Source of the DNA: Geobacteraceae bacterium
GTDB taxonomy: Bacteria; Desulfobacterota; Desulfuromonadia; Geobacterales; Geobacteraceae
NCBI GenBank assembly: GCA_029975275.1
Contig: JARKPN010000014.1
Coordinates: forward strand, 1-35,904
DNA: 35,904 bases
Reading direction: 5' to 3'
Shown here: in pieces, positions 6,794-15,457 of the stretch
Numbering within the stretch: the stretch's first letter is position 1
Layout of the letters: every line of letters begins with the position of its first letter
Notes under the pieces: model-generated
What the model was told of the DNA's origin: nothing
The model's database searches: none
The model's input: the letters and a program-made list of their open reading frames with translations, nothing else
Made by a program: the position numbers and the translations under genes

Positions 6794-8137
6794 TCACAGT
6801 CTGTTGCCGGTACGCCATATTTTCATCTTCTCAGCCTCCCTGACAAGGTCGTCGCGAAACTCGGGATGCGCTACCGATATGAGCGCCTCTGCCCTCTGCC
6901 AGGTGCTCTTCCCTTTGAGGTTGACTTTTCCGAATTCGGTCACTACCCATTGAACACAAGTCCTGCTGGCCGTGACGATGCTGCCGGCAGCCAATGTGGG
7001 CACTATCCGGGAGCCCACGTTGCCCGTCTTAGCGTACGTTGACGCCAGGCAGATGAAGCTTTTGCCGCCTTTCGACAGGTAGGCGCCCATCACGAAATCC
7101 AACTGCCCGCCCGTGCCGCTGATCTGCCTGGTCCCGGACGACTCGGAGGATATCTGGCCGAACAAGTCAATTTCCAAGGCGTTATTGATGGATACGAAGT
7201 TGTCGATCATGGCCACCCTGTTGACATCGTTGATATAGTCCACCGGGCAGCTCTGGATGCTTGGGTTGTCATGGATGAAATCATAGAGTTTCTGCGTCCC
7301 GGCGGCAAAGGCAAACACCTGCCGGAACCGATCGATGTTCTTCCGTGAGCCGTTGATCTTGCCTTGTTCGGTGAGATCCACGAAAGCGTCCACGTACATC
7401 TCCGTGTGTACGCCCAGGTCCTTCAGGTCCGACTCGCCGATCAGCGTGCCCACGGCGTTTGGCATGCCTCCGATACCCAGTTGCAGGCATGCACCGTCGG
7501 GTATCTCTTCCACGATCATCTGCGCAACCTTGCGGTCCACATCGGTAAAGGCGTTTGACGGCAACTGCGTAAGGGGCGGGTTGTCCCCTTCCACTATGTA
7601 GTCAACCTGGGAAACGTGGATCGCTTCCTCGAACCCTCCCAGGCAGCGCGGCATGTTCAGGTTGACTTCCACGATGATCTTTTTCGCCTGTTCGCAAACC
7701 GCCATCAGGTGTGATGCCTGGGGGCCGAAGTTGAAGTACCCGTGCTCATCCATGGGAGCGACCTGGAACATTGCCACGTCCACGGTTTCCACGTTCTCGC
7801 GGTAGAGCTTGGGCAGTTCCGAGTACCGCATGGGGTTGTAGTAGCCGCATCCCATTTCGATGATCTTTCGATCAACACCGGTGCAGTGCCACGAGTTCCA
7901 GGTGAAGTGCCTGCCCGGGTCCGGGACGGTCAGGATCTCCGGCATCCACATGGTTACCCCGCCCCGGACCTTGACATCGGTCAATTCCGCTGCACGGGCC
8001 GCCAACGCCCTGTCCGTTGCCACCGGATGGCCCAGGCAGATTCCGTAGTCCACCCAGTCTCCCGATTTGACGACTTTCACAGCCTCTTCTGCTGAAACGA
8101 GCTTCTTCTGGTACAATTCCCCTTTCTCTGCAACCAT
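6794..8137 (-). CDS. Class I acyl-CoA:acetate CoA-transferase (4-hydroxybutyrate/butyryl-CoA transferase family)
   Basis: The 447-residue enzyme belongs to the acetyl-CoA hydrolase/transferase family, which moves CoA between acetate and a short-chain acid through a glutamyl-CoA intermediate. Glu246 in VHTEMYVDA aligns with the catalytic glutamate region (GIHTEM) of 4-hydroxybutyrate CoA-transferase. The glycine-rich [11 protein letters not shown] loop and the C-terminal [12 protein letters not shown] segment are also typical. It starts at ATG 8137 with GTGGGAG upstream, 17 bp after the activase gene, as the last gene of the glycyl-radical operon. It probably activates or releases the acid linked to the glycyl radical reaction, or conserves energy by making acetyl-CoA or propionyl-CoA. 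The substrate cannot be told from sequence. It converges on the acylphosphatase-like gene with 50 bp between. Confidence 0.88.
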   Translation of the reverse strand: MVAEKGELYQKKLVSAEEAVKVVKSGDWVDYGICLGHPVATDRALAARAAELTDVKVRGGVTMWMPEILTVPDPGRHFTWNSWHCTGVDRKIIEMGCGYYNPMRYSELPKLYRENVETVDVAMFQVAPMDEHGYFNFGPQASHLMAVCEQAKKIIVEVNLNMPRCLGGFEEAIHVSQVDYIVEGDNPPLTQLPSNAFTDVDRKVAQMIVEEIPDGACLQLGIGGMPNAVGTLIGESDLKDLGVHTEMYVDAFVDLTEQGKINGSRKNIDRFRQVFAFAAGTQKLYDFIHDNPSIQSCPVDYINDVNRVAMIDNFVSINNALEIDLFGQISSESSGTRQISGTGGQLDFVMGAYLSKGGKSFICLASTYAKTGNVGSRIVPTLAAGSIVTASRTCVQWVVTEFGKVNLKGKSTWQRAEALISVAHPEFRDDLVREAEKMKIWRTGNRL

Positions 8138-8154
8138 GCGATGACTCCCACAGT

Positions 8155-9171
8155 TCAGCGGGTCATTTTGGCATTCGTCCCCAGGTGAGCCGGCAGCCCA
8201 TAGCTTCGAAGAACAGACACGGAATGCTTCAGGCGGACCTGATAATCCTCCCTGGATGGTTTGTCCATGTTTTCAAGAGGATATGGCATACCAAGGGTTG
8301 CAAACTTGGTTTTGCCGAGTTCATGGAAATGAAGGACCTGAACCTGTCGAAGGTTTGCAGGAAATTCCTTGGAAATGAATTGAGCCGTTTGATGGATATT
8401 TTCTTCGTCGTCATTAAAATTCGGAACCAACGGGACACGAATGATCGTCGGGATGCCTGACTTGCCGAGCCGTTTCAGGTTTTCCAGGATGAGGTCGAGA
8501 TCGCTTCCGCAACATTCCTGATGTCGTGCCGGATCCATATGCTTGATGTCGGTTATAAGGAAATCGACATACGGGATGGCTTGTTCAACGAGTTCCCAGG
8601 GGACACCTAATGCAGTCTCGACACAGGTATGCACACCTTCCCTTTTGCAAGCCTTCAACAGTTCCAGAGTAAATTGGAACTGAACAAAAGGTTCTCCGCC
8701 ACTCAAAGTAACTCCGCCGCCTGTCGCTTCAAAAAAATCACGATCCTTGCAGATCTCTCTCAACGCCTGCTCAACGGTCATCTCCTGGCCCCAGATTGTC
8801 AAGGCATTAGCCGGACAGCTTTCAGCACAGGCCAGGCAACCTGTACAAAGTGATCGATCAAGGCTCTCAATGGCTCCATCATCGTTAATGCGGAAGATAT
8901 TCTGCCGTGCAAGCGGGCAGGCACTAAGGCAGTAGCCACATTTGCTTACTCCGATACAACGTTGAGCATACACCCCGATTTCCGGACATGACGACCAGCT
9001 TTCAGGGTTACAGCACCAATGACAACGTAGCGTACAACCTTTCAAAAATACCGATGTCCTGGTACCGGGGCCATCGTGAACGGTATATCGTTGCACACTG
9101 AAAATAATGCCCTTGGATTCGAGATCAGGCCCGGAACTCGCAGGTCCGCCGCCAGCTTTATTTGCCGTCAT
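8155..9171 (-). CDS. Glycyl radical enzyme activase (radical SAM)
   Basis: A 338-residue radical-SAM protein that generates the glycyl radical on its partner using S-adenosylmethionine. The SAM cluster motif CTLRCHWC (C46, C50, C53) is followed by an inserted ferredoxin-like domain with two four-cysteine sets (C72-C85, [15 protein letters not shown], and C109-C119, [12 protein letters not shown]). This is the layout of the larger activases (as for glycerol dehydratase, choline lyase or benzylsuccinate synthase) and not of pyruvate formate-lyase activase, which lacks the insert. The SAM-binding [11 protein letters not shown] motif is present. ATG 9171 has GGGGAG upstream. The partner is most likely the glycyl radical enzyme at 10085-12622 in the same operon. 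Confidence 0.93.
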   Translation of the reverse strand: MTANKAGGGPASSGPDLESKGIIFSVQRYTVHDGPGTRTSVFLKGCTLRCHWCCNPESWSSCPEIGVYAQRCIGVSKCGYCLSACPLARQNIFRINDDGAIESLDRSLCTGCLACAESCPANALTIWGQEMTVEQALREICKDRDFFEATGGGVTLSGGEPFVQFQFTLELLKACKREGVHTCVETALGVPWELVEQAIPYVDFLITDIKHMDPARHQECCGSDLDLILENLKRLGKSGIPTIIRVPLVPNFNDDEENIHQTAQFISKEFPANLRQVQVLHFHELGKTKFATLGMPYPLENMDKPSREDYQVRLKHSVSVLRSYGLPAHLGTNAKMTR

Positions 9172-9192
9172 GTAATTACTCCCCTGTATAGG

Positions 9193-9239
9193 GTAGGAGC
9201 GCCTTCAGGAGCGATAATCGAGGCTAAGGCCGCTCCCAC
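9193..9239. repeat. REP-like palindromic repeat
   Basis: GTAGGAGC at 9193 and the near-inverse CGCTCCCAC ending at 9239 bound a 47-bp imperfect palindrome (GAGCGCCTTCAGGAGC, AGGCTAAGGCCGCTCC) that resembles the GTAGGAGCG REP/BIME elements of other bacteria. It fills the gap between the activase and the GlcG-like gene. Confidence 0.45.
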
Positions 9240-9275
9240 GTTATTATGTTCAGCTGCCGGAGTAATAAAAATCTT

Positions 9276-9680
9276 TCAATAATCATATGCCTGGCGACCA
9301 GCCGTTGCCGTGGCGAGATCCTGTTCCAACGAGCCGCCACTGACTCCGATTCCGCCAATAATCTTTCCCTGGAAACTGACCGGCAGGCCGCCTCCGAAAA
9401 TAGCGATCTTGCCGTCAGTGCAGGTATGGACACCGAAAAAAGGCTGGCCCGGCTGCGAGAATTTCGCCAGTTCATCGGTAGCCATTGTCGTAACGACCGC
9501 GGTATATGCCTTGTTAAGCGACAGGCATTGGCCTATCAACATGGCGCCGTCCATCCGATGTTGCGCAACCAGGTGCCCGCCTCCATCTACAACTGCAATG
9601 GTAACGGGTACCCCCAGCTCTGCCGCTTTTTCCTCGGCAGCCTCGATCATCCGGAGCGCCGTTTTCAGAGATATCGTCAT
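9276..9680 (-). CDS. GlcG/HbpS-family (PduO-C-like) heme-binding-fold protein
   Basis: A 134-residue member of the GlcG/HbpS/PduO C-terminal family. The chosen ATG (9680) is preceded by GAGGAGAAAG; longer upstream frames would begin in a repeat. Family features are the N-terminal helix (SLKTALRMIEAAEEKAAELG), VPVTIAVVDGGGHLVAQHRMDGA, and the glycine-rich end GGGLPVSFQGKIIGGIGVSG followed by a DLATA segment. Relatives bind heme, sense redox state or bind cobalamin/corrinoid, and often sit beside diol- or glycolate-degradation genes. The gene lies within the glycyl-radical operon, between the enzyme and its activase, separated from the enzyme gene by about 400 bp of repeats. A heme or metabolite sensor/stabiliser role is a guess. 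Confidence 0.85.
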   Translation of the reverse strand: MTISLKTALRMIEAAEEKAAELGVPVTIAVVDGGGHLVAQHRMDGAMLIGQCLSLNKAYTAVVTTMATDELAKFSQPGQPFFGVHTCTDGKIAIFGGGLPVSFQGKIIGGIGVSGGSLEQDLATATAGRQAYDY

Positions 9681-9704
9681 AGCTTTCTCCTCTGTTTGCA
9701 TTTG

Positions 9705-9762
9705 GTAGGGGCAGGTCCCCGTGCCTGCCCAAATGGAGGGCACCCACAAGAGGTGCCCCTAC
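9705..9762. repeat. GTAGGGGC...GCCCCTAC inverted-repeat element
   Basis: GTAGGGGCA (9705-9713) and TGCCCCTAC (9754-9762) are perfect 9-bp inverted ends of a 58-bp element with an inner GGCAGG/CCTGCC hairpin. Small GTAGGGGC palindromes of this kind are widespread intergenic repeats in several phyla. It lies in the leader of the GlcG-like gene. Confidence 0.5.
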
Positions 9763-9826
9763 CCACCCCCTTGCCCACTCCCGTCAAGGGAGGGAGAATA
9801 ATTTCAATAAATTACACAACTAGACA

Positions 9827-9868
9827 CCAGGAGTTGCCGGACCAGCACAATGGCCCGGCAACTCCTGG
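9827..9868. repeat. Perfect 14-bp hairpin between glycyl radical enzyme and GlcG-like genes
   Basis: CCAGGAGTTGCCGG (9827-9840) and CCGGCAACTCCTGG (9855-9868) pair without mismatch around a 14-nt loop. No T-run follows on either strand, so it is not a standard terminator. It could stabilise or end the upstream glycyl radical enzyme mRNA, tuning its level against the downstream genes. Confidence 0.5.
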
Positions 9869-9878
9869 TTCGACTAAT

Positions 9879-10078
9879 TTCCATCCGAAAAATGTCGATA
9901 GAGGACGGGCCGGAACTTCCCCGAAGCCCCTCGTAATCGGACGCGGGACAGCACCGGGCCAATGGCCTTCTTGCCTGAACAGGCTGCTCTCCCTCGAACA
10001 TGCATGGGTTCCGTACGAGAGATTCCGTGAAAGTCCCGACCCGTCCCTCACAACATTTTCCCGGGGTTTCCGGATGGA
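9879..10078 (-). repeat. REPIN/MITE-like inverted-pair repeat, copy 2
   Basis: This is the reverse-orientation copy of the element at 291-473. Ends read TTCCATCCGAAAAATG and ATTTTCCCGGGGTTTCCGGA. The shared blocks are CGGGCCGGAACTTCCCCGAA with GCCCCTCGTAATCGG, and CCGTACGAGA with GTGAAAGTCCCGACCCGTCC. The centre of about 70 bp differs from copy 1. The element starts 6 bp after the glycyl radical enzyme stop codon. Confidence 0.6.
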
Positions 10079-10084
10079 CACGAG

Positions 10085-12622
10085 CTAGAATTCGTGTTCC
10101 GTTCTTTCGAGGACATCCCTCTGGAGGCTCGGATCGAGCTCGGTAAAAAAGGCACTGTAACCGGCCACGCGGATAATGAGGCCCTTGTATTTTTCGGGGT
10201 GCGCCATGGCATCCTCAAGCATGGGGCGGCTGATGACGTTTATCTGGTTGTGCATACCCTTGCGCTGGAAGTAGACCTTCATCAAGCCGATGAAATTTTC
10301 ATCGCCCGCATCTCCTGCAAGGGTCGACGGACTGAACTTCATGTTCAGCAATGTTCCGTTCGAGGCTATGCCGTGGTCGAGTGAGGAAACAGACTTTGCA
10401 ACGGCAGTGGGCCCCGATACATCATGGGAGCCGCGGCCGGTATGCACGGGCGAAACCCCGTCGGCGATCGGTTCGCCGGCCTTGCGTCCATCAGGCGTTG
10501 CCCCGGTTATGGCACCAAACGGAACGTTGGACGAAACAGGATAAAGACCGGGCTGGAATTCTCCGCCATGGGCCGTAGGACGACGTTCCAGGTATTTGCA
10601 ATAGACCTTGGCGCCATACCTGGCCAATTCGTCGGCGTATTCATCGTCGTTGCCATAGTGAGGCACTTTGGAGCTGTTGATCAGCGCATAGAGGGGTTCA
10701 TAGCCTTCCCAGTTCTTTTCCAGGGCATCGAGCAAATCATTACCGGTAACCTTTTTATCTTCGAAAACCAATTTCTTGATGGTGCTCAATCCATCAGCCA
10801 CGTTAGCCGCGCCGACTCCCTGGGGGCCGATAAAGTTGTAGCGGGCCCCGCCTGCCGTCACATCCACGCCTTTCTCGATGCAGTCCTCAATCAGCAAGGA
10901 CAAATAGGGCAGCGGTTTACGTGCCTGGTGGGCAAGATCCATGGCGTTTTCAGCCATAACCAGCCGATCGACCCAGTATTTCATCTGCTTTTCATAGGCA
11001 TCCTTTACCTCGTCGAAGGTTTTGAAATCGGACAGATAGCCGGTCCGGAGACCGAGAGTATCGCCGGCGCCGACACAAACGTCGTAACGTGAACATTGGG
11101 AACTGCAGCCGATGCATATGCCGTTGTTAATGGCAAGCTCCAACACCTTGTTCATGTTGAAGAACGCGGCATCGTGCCAGCCATATTCGCGGCCTTCGGA
11201 GTTCGGCTCAACACATCCCAAAGGTCCGTAATCGCGTGCGTCCTCAATGGTGTGGCCACGATTGACCATTGCGGGAATAATGACTTCGTCATTGAAAAAG
11301 GACGGCATTCCGAAACCTATCTTGGCCGCCTTTGTTACCTTGATCCACCATTCCTTGGGAGAATTCGCATGCCAACGGCTGGTCATCCAGGGGGCGTTCA
11401 AACGCACATGCACCAGGGCATCGACACACATGAACGACAGCTCGTTGGTCGCATCCTCTCCCTCAGGGGTCTGGCCGCCCACGGTCAACGACGGGCCTCC
11501 CAGCTCGACCCCGCCAAAGGCCCTTGTCGAGCCGGCATCGCGGATTTTGGTCAGTTCACTGATCTTGATAAAGGCCCCTTCAATCAGTTCCTGGACGAAT
11601 GCCTTTGTAACCCTGCCTTCCGCGATGTCTTTTTTGAAGAAGGGGTACATATGCTGGTCAAACCGACCCCAATGGACTGAGTGCCCGTTGGACTCGATGG
11701 TGATGGAGACCGTCAGAATCCACCATAACTGCAATGCTTCCCAGAAAGTGCGGGGAGGATTTTCGGAGATCCAATCCAGATTGCCCGCCATCTGCAGCAG
11801 CTCTTTTTTCCGCTCCGCTTCAGCACTGAAAGCCATTTCGCGGGCAAGCGCCGCATACCTCTTGCAGTACGACATAATGGCGTCCAGGCAAATCAACTGG
11901 GCTTGATAGAACTGCTTCCTGCCAATTTGTTTGGGATCGCATTCGTCTATCTCGCTCAATTTTCTTTCAACCCAGGACTGTAGTCCTCTCCACCCCTTTT
12001 CATAGATCAATTCGTAACGCGCCGAGGTATGTCCGACCCCTCCATAAAAATAGTTGCCGAGAAGATAGATAGCTTTACCATAGGTACCGGTGCCCTTGAG
12101 CACGGTTTCAGGCATGTGGGCTTTTGCCAGATCATGCACTGTCTCGTTCTTCCAGAACTCCCTGAGATCTCTCAGCTGTTGCTTGGTTTCCTCGGTGATC
12201 AGGAAACGGTCGCCGGCGCGTTTTTCAAACGGCTGGTTATCCATCTCGTCAAGCAGCCATTCGTAGGAAAACTCCGGGAAAATAGGTGCGCAACGCGGTG
12301 CCGCCGCCATGTTGCCGGCAACAAGTTCGTATTTGCCAATCTCGATCGGCACGTTCTTGAGCACATGGGCAAAGCTTTCGGCACACCGGATAATATGCGG
12401 TTTATTACTGTTTTCCTTGAGCTTTTCAGTCCACAAAATCGCGCGGTCAGCCGAAATTGTCAGCGGAGTGCTGATAAACTGCTTCCGCCAAGCATTGATT
12501 CGCGGGAATGGAGAAGTGTCCTCCGCCATTCCGGAAACTCCGGTTCCATAGTCCATGTCGTACGGATCGTAACCTTCCAGCACAACCTTTTCCGCATCTT
12601 TTGCAACCGCCGCCTGACTCAT
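10085..12622 (-). CDS. Glycyl radical enzyme of the dehydratase/lyase (PFL2-like) type
   Basis: The start is ATG 12622, preceded by AAAGGAGG. The frame extends 35 codons upstream, but those lack a ribosome site. The 845-residue enzyme has the thiyl-radical motif GCVEP (Cys470, Glu472) and the C-terminal glycyl radical loop RVAGYSAFF (Gly821), so the essential cysteine, general base and glycine are present. GCVEP is the motif of glycerol and propanediol dehydratases, choline trimethylamine-lyase and isethionate/DHPS sulfo-lyases. Pyruvate formate-lyase has two adjacent cysteines instead, and arylsuccinate synthases differ. No microcompartment genes, aldehyde dehydrogenase or amine/sulfite genes lie nearby, so the substrate is open; a diol or a related C-O, C-N or C-S bond cleavage is the best guess. 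It heads the operon with GlcG-like, activase and CoA-transferase genes. Confidence 0.93.
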   Translation of the reverse strand: MSQAAVAKDAEKVVLEGYDPYDMDYGTGVSGMAEDTSPFPRINAWRKQFISTPLTISADRAILWTEKLKENSNKPHIIRCAESFAHVLKNVPIEIGKYELVAGNMAAAPRCAPIFPEFSYEWLLDEMDNQPFEKRAGDRFLITEETKQQLRDLREFWKNETVHDLAKAHMPETVLKGTGTYGKAIYLLGNYFYGGVGHTSARYELIYEKGWRGLQSWVERKLSEIDECDPKQIGRKQFYQAQLICLDAIMSYCKRYAALAREMAFSAEAERKKELLQMAGNLDWISENPPRTFWEALQLWWILTVSITIESNGHSVHWGRFDQHMYPFFKKDIAEGRVTKAFVQELIEGAFIKISELTKIRDAGSTRAFGGVELGGPSLTVGGQTPEGEDATNELSFMCVDALVHVRLNAPWMTSRWHANSPKEWWIKVTKAAKIGFGMPSFFNDEVIIPAMVNRGHTIEDARDYGPLGCVEPNSEGREYGWHDAAFFNMNKVLELAINNGICIGCSSQCSRYDVCVGAGDTLGLRTGYLSDFKTFDEVKDAYEKQMKYWVDRLVMAENAMDLAHQARKPLPYLSLLIEDCIEKGVDVTAGGARYNFIGPQGVGAANVADGLSTIKKLVFEDKKVTGNDLLDALEKNWEGYEPLYALINSSKVPHYGNDDEYADELARYGAKVYCKYLERRPTAHGGEFQPGLYPVSSNVPFGAITGATPDGRKAGEPIADGVSPVHTGRGSHDVSGPTAVAKSVSSLDHGIASNGTLLNMKFSPSTLAGDAGDENFIGLMKVYFQRKGMHNQINVISRPMLEDAMAHPEKYKGLIIRVAGYSAFFTELDPSLQRDVLERTEHEF

Positions 12623-12713
12623 CTTCTTACCTCCTTTTGGTGTTAGAACGCCCTGACGACACCCTCCCGCTTTCCACAACCGTGGCATCGATTCCGATAC
12701 GGAATCCCCTTTC

Positions 12714-12741
12714 AACAAAGTAACCAATTAGTTACTTTGTT
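12714..12741. promoter_or_regulatory. 28-bp palindromic operator between glycyl-radical operon and PocR kinase
   Basis: Perfect 11-bp arms AACAAAGTAAC (12714-12724) and GTTACTTTGTT (12731-12741) flank CAATTA. It touches the -10 element of the leftward promoter. About 25 bp away, AACTAATTACTTAC (12749-12762) looks like a degraded second copy. The location suits repression or activation of the glycyl radical enzyme operon. The protein that binds it is unknown. Confidence 0.65.
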
Positions 12742-12769
12742 TATTACCAACTAATTACTTACTTGTCAA
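12741..12769 (-). promoter_or_regulatory. Sigma-70-like promoter of the glycyl-radical operon
   Basis: On the reverse strand TTGACA (12769-12764), a 17-bp spacer and TAATAA (12746-12741) precede the glycyl radical enzyme gene, with a leader of about 110 nt. The spacer holds the second operator-like half site. The 12623-12950 gap has no other gene. Confidence 0.5.
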
Positions 12770-12950
12770 TCGTTTTATTTGTTCTGATTTTTTTGGATGA
12801 AACTGATTGCTTCACAACAAACTACTTGCTTTGTTTGCTTTTTCGCATAAAATAATGGCGGAATGCATCAGATTGCTGAGGCGGGAAGATCTTTCTGCAG
12901 GATTTGAAGGGCAACCCAAGAAGACATGCCCGTATTCCGCGGAGAAACGC

Positions 12951-14825
12951 ATGCGGTACCGATTCGAGGAAATATTCGATATCCCCAAACTTCGTGAAAT
13001 GGCACAGAGGTTTTCCGACCTTGTGGGGATAACCTCGGCCATAATCGGAGTTGACGGCACCATCTGGGTTAAATGTAACTGGCAGGATATTTGCGAAAAC
13101 TTCCACAGAAAGCATCCTTCTACCGGCAAAAGATGCCAGGACAGCGATACACACTTGCCGCACAATCACCTTAAAACCCACGACAACATCATATACCGCT
13201 GCCAGAACGGGCTCATGGAAATTGCCGCCCCCATCAAGATTGAGGGCGAACATATCGCAAACCTCTATATGGGCCAATTTCTTCTCGAACCACCCGATAT
13301 CTCTTTTTTCAAGCAACAGGCGAAGGACTTCAACTTTGACGAATCAAAGTACCTTGATGCGCTGTCAAGGGTCCCGGTATTTACCAAACACAAAGTCAAA
13401 GCAGTGACTGATTATTTCTCCAAACTTGCTGCTGTCATTGGCGAAATGGGTCTCAGCCAGACACGACTGCATCAAGTCAACGAACATCTGAAGAAATCCG
13501 AAGAACGTTATCGCCTCGTCGTCGAAAATGTCGATGGAGCAATCATGGTCATACAGGATGACGTCATTGTCTTCGGCAATCAAAGTCTCATCAAGAACAT
13601 AGGTGAACACCAGAATATTTATAAATTTATCCATTCCGACGACTCAACCCAATTCAAGTCGTTTCTCACCAGAACATATTACGGACTCTCCAAAAATCCC
13701 TTGGAAAGTACCCGTGTTATCTCACCCTCCAAGGGAATGATCTGGGTGCAGACCAATGCCGTTGCAATGGATTGGCAGGGGCAGAGGGCTCTTCTCGTCC
13801 ATATGCACGATATTACTTCTCAAAAGGAAGCGGAAAAGGCGATAAAGAAAGCGCAACAGGAATTGATCATTGCTCAGAAAATGGAGGCCATTGCTAATCT
13901 TGCCACTGGAGTTGCCCATGATTTCAATAACTTCGCACAGGTCATCGGTACAAACACGGAACTGTTGCTGGCCTCTGAAGAAAAAAACAGCCCCTCTTAT
14001 GGCAAGCTGAAAGAAATCGAGCTGGCAGTGGTGAAAATAAGTGAATTAACCCAGCGTCTCCTGATGTTTCGCGATGATCAGGACTGCAAACGTCAGCCCG
14101 TGGAAATTAATCAGCTTATCACACAGGTGGTTCATTCACTGAAAGCCCTTTTTCCTCCCACTATCGATTTCGAACTCAACCTGAATGCAAAATGCAAGGT
14201 AAAAAACGGCGACCCCATACAACTTTTCCAGGTGTTCATGAATTTAATACTTAATGCCAAAGATGCCATGCCTGCCGGGGGCACAATCCATATCGAAACC
14301 CAGAATTTCGTAGCCACTTCCAATGATCTGTCACGGCATCCGAACCTCGAACCCGGTGAATACATCCGCGTCACCGTCCTTGATCAGGGTACCGGGCTTA
14401 CGGATGAGGATTTAAAGCATCTTTTCGAGCCGTTTTATTCCAGCAAGCCGGTGGGTCAGGGAACCGGCCTGGGCCTGACAACAGCCTACAATTTCGTAAA
14501 AAACCACTCAGGACTAATCTCCTGCAGCAACGAACCAGGCAAAGGAGCCTGTGTTACCGTAATCCTTCCAGCCACCAAAACCGAAACCCAATTGATTCGT
14601 TTTCCCATCGGAGGATACGAGACCATATTGCTGGTGGACGACGACCCTTATATCCTCCATCGTGGCAAGGAGTATCTTCACAGTTACGGCTACACGGTAC
14701 TTGAAGCCCTCTCGGGTGAAGAAGCCGTTGAAATTTTTTGTCAACACCGTCATGCCATCAAGCTCGTTATAATGGATCTCATCATGCCCGGAATGGGAGG
14801 TGAAAATGTATTGAGGAGCTTTTGA
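12951..14825 (+). CDS. PocR-PAS hybrid histidine kinase, receiver domain cut by a frameshift
   Basis: ATG 12951 is favoured: CGGAGA is 7 nt upstream and the PocR domain starts there (MRYRFEEIFDIPKL). ATG 12855 in the same frame is possible but has no ribosome site. Domains: PocR sensory domain (residues 1-170, with conserved Cys/His in CNWQDICENFH, KRCQDSD and YRCQNG), PAS (about 185-300), a phosphoacceptor helix with His323 in GVAHDFNNF, and an HATPase with N-box LILNAKDAMPAGG, G1 DQGTGL and G2 GQGTGLGL. The final receiver has LLVDDD and phosphoacceptor Asp609 (MDLIMPGM) and then stops at TGA 14823. The remaining receiver half continues in the -1 frame. PocR domains sense small diols and related compounds, so it probably controls the divergent glycyl-radical operon. 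No response-regulator gene is in the window. Confidence 0.88.
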   Translation: MRYRFEEIFDIPKLREMAQRFSDLVGITSAIIGVDGTIWVKCNWQDICENFHRKHPSTGKRCQDSDTHLPHNHLKTHDNIIYRCQNGLMEIAAPIKIEGEHIANLYMGQFLLEPPDISFFKQQAKDFNFDESKYLDALSRVPVFTKHKVKAVTDYFSKLAAVIGEMGLSQTRLHQVNEHLKKSEERYRLVVENVDGAIMVIQDDVIVFGNQSLIKNIGEHQNIYKFIHSDDSTQFKSFLTRTYYGLSKNPLESTRVISPSKGMIWVQTNAVAMDWQGQRALLVHMHDITSQKEAEKAIKKAQQELIIAQKMEAIANLATGVAHDFNNFAQVIGTNTELLLASEEKNSPSYGKLKEIELAVVKISELTQRLLMFRDDQDCKRQPVEINQLITQVVHSLKALFPPTIDFELNLNAKCKVKNGDPIQLFQVFMNLILNAKDAMPAGGTIHIETQNFVATSNDLSRHPNLEPGEYIRVTVLDQGTGLTDEDLKHLFEPFYSSKPVGQGTGLGLTTAYNFVKNHSGLISCSNEPGKGACVTVILPATKTETQLIRFPIGGYETILLVDDDPYILHRGKEYLHSYGYTVLEALSGEEAVEIFCQHRHAIKLVIMDLIMPGMGGENVLRSF

Positions 14826-15022
14826 GCATTGATCCCGATATTAACGTTCTGGTAGCCAGCGCCTACCTGACGGATGATTTTATTCGTAATCCGGTCATCA
14901 AAGACAAGATAAAAGGTTTTGTGGCAAAGCCCTATATCAAAGGGCGGCTCCTGCATGCAATACGCAAGGCACTCGAGGAAGTTTCAGAATCCTTACCTAT
15001 AAGTAATTTCGACACAATCTGA
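14826..15022 (+). pseudogene. Out-of-frame C-terminal half of the kinase receiver domain
   Basis: In the frame one base back, LLSIDPDINVLVASAY, then KGFVAKPYIKGRLLHAI complete a normal receiver domain, including the conserved Lys in AKPY. The frames switch around AGGAGCTTTTGAGC at 14814-14827. A single-base loss, a sequencing error or a programmed shift at the T-run could explain it. Without it the receiver lacks strands 4-5 and the Lys, so phosphotransfer to this domain should fail. Confidence 0.75.
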
Positions 15023-15079
15023 ATATGTCTTGACGCAAAACACTTAAAGGCTTATACACACGCCGGAAAAGGATTATTT

Positions 15080-15382
15080 ATGGATATTACAATCGGAGCA
15101 TGTATTAAAAAAAGGCGGGAAGAGCTGAAAATGACTCAGTCAGAGCTCGGTAAAGCTCTAGGCTATCGTTATGGGAATTTCATCGGTTACCTTGAAAATG
15201 GTAGAACGGTTTTCCCACTAGATAAATGGGAAGAATACGCGGACGTACTTCAAATTCCCAAACATGAATTTCTTGAAATTATCTTTCGGGAAAAATACCC
15301 GGATATGATAAAGTATTTATCTTTTCATCCTGTTGAGACTCAAATGGAACTTTCCCACCAAAAGAAAGGGCATGATTTGTGA
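15080..15382 (+). CDS. Small Cro/C1-type HTH regulator
   Basis: The 100-residue protein starts at ATG 15080, with AAAAGGA upstream. Residues 6-62 form a Cro/C1 helix-turn-helix (IKKRREELKMTQSELGKALG, then YLENGRTVFPLDKWEEYADVL), and the C-terminal 30 residues are unlike any domain I know. It follows the kinase by about 60 bp on the same strand, and both are AT-richer than the surrounding genes, which suggests a joint origin. It is a possible binder of the 12714-12741 palindrome, but nothing in the sequence proves this. Confidence 0.8.
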   Translation: MDITIGACIKKRREELKMTQSELGKALGYRYGNFIGYLENGRTVFPLDKWEEYADVLQIPKHEFLEIIFREKYPDMIKYLSFHPVETQMELSHQKKGHDL

Positions 15383-15457
15383 TTCGGGTTGGACTTGGTC
15401 AATCAGGAACCCCGGTCGGCCAGCTATCGGCCCCCGGTTTGTGAAAGGACAAAGACT

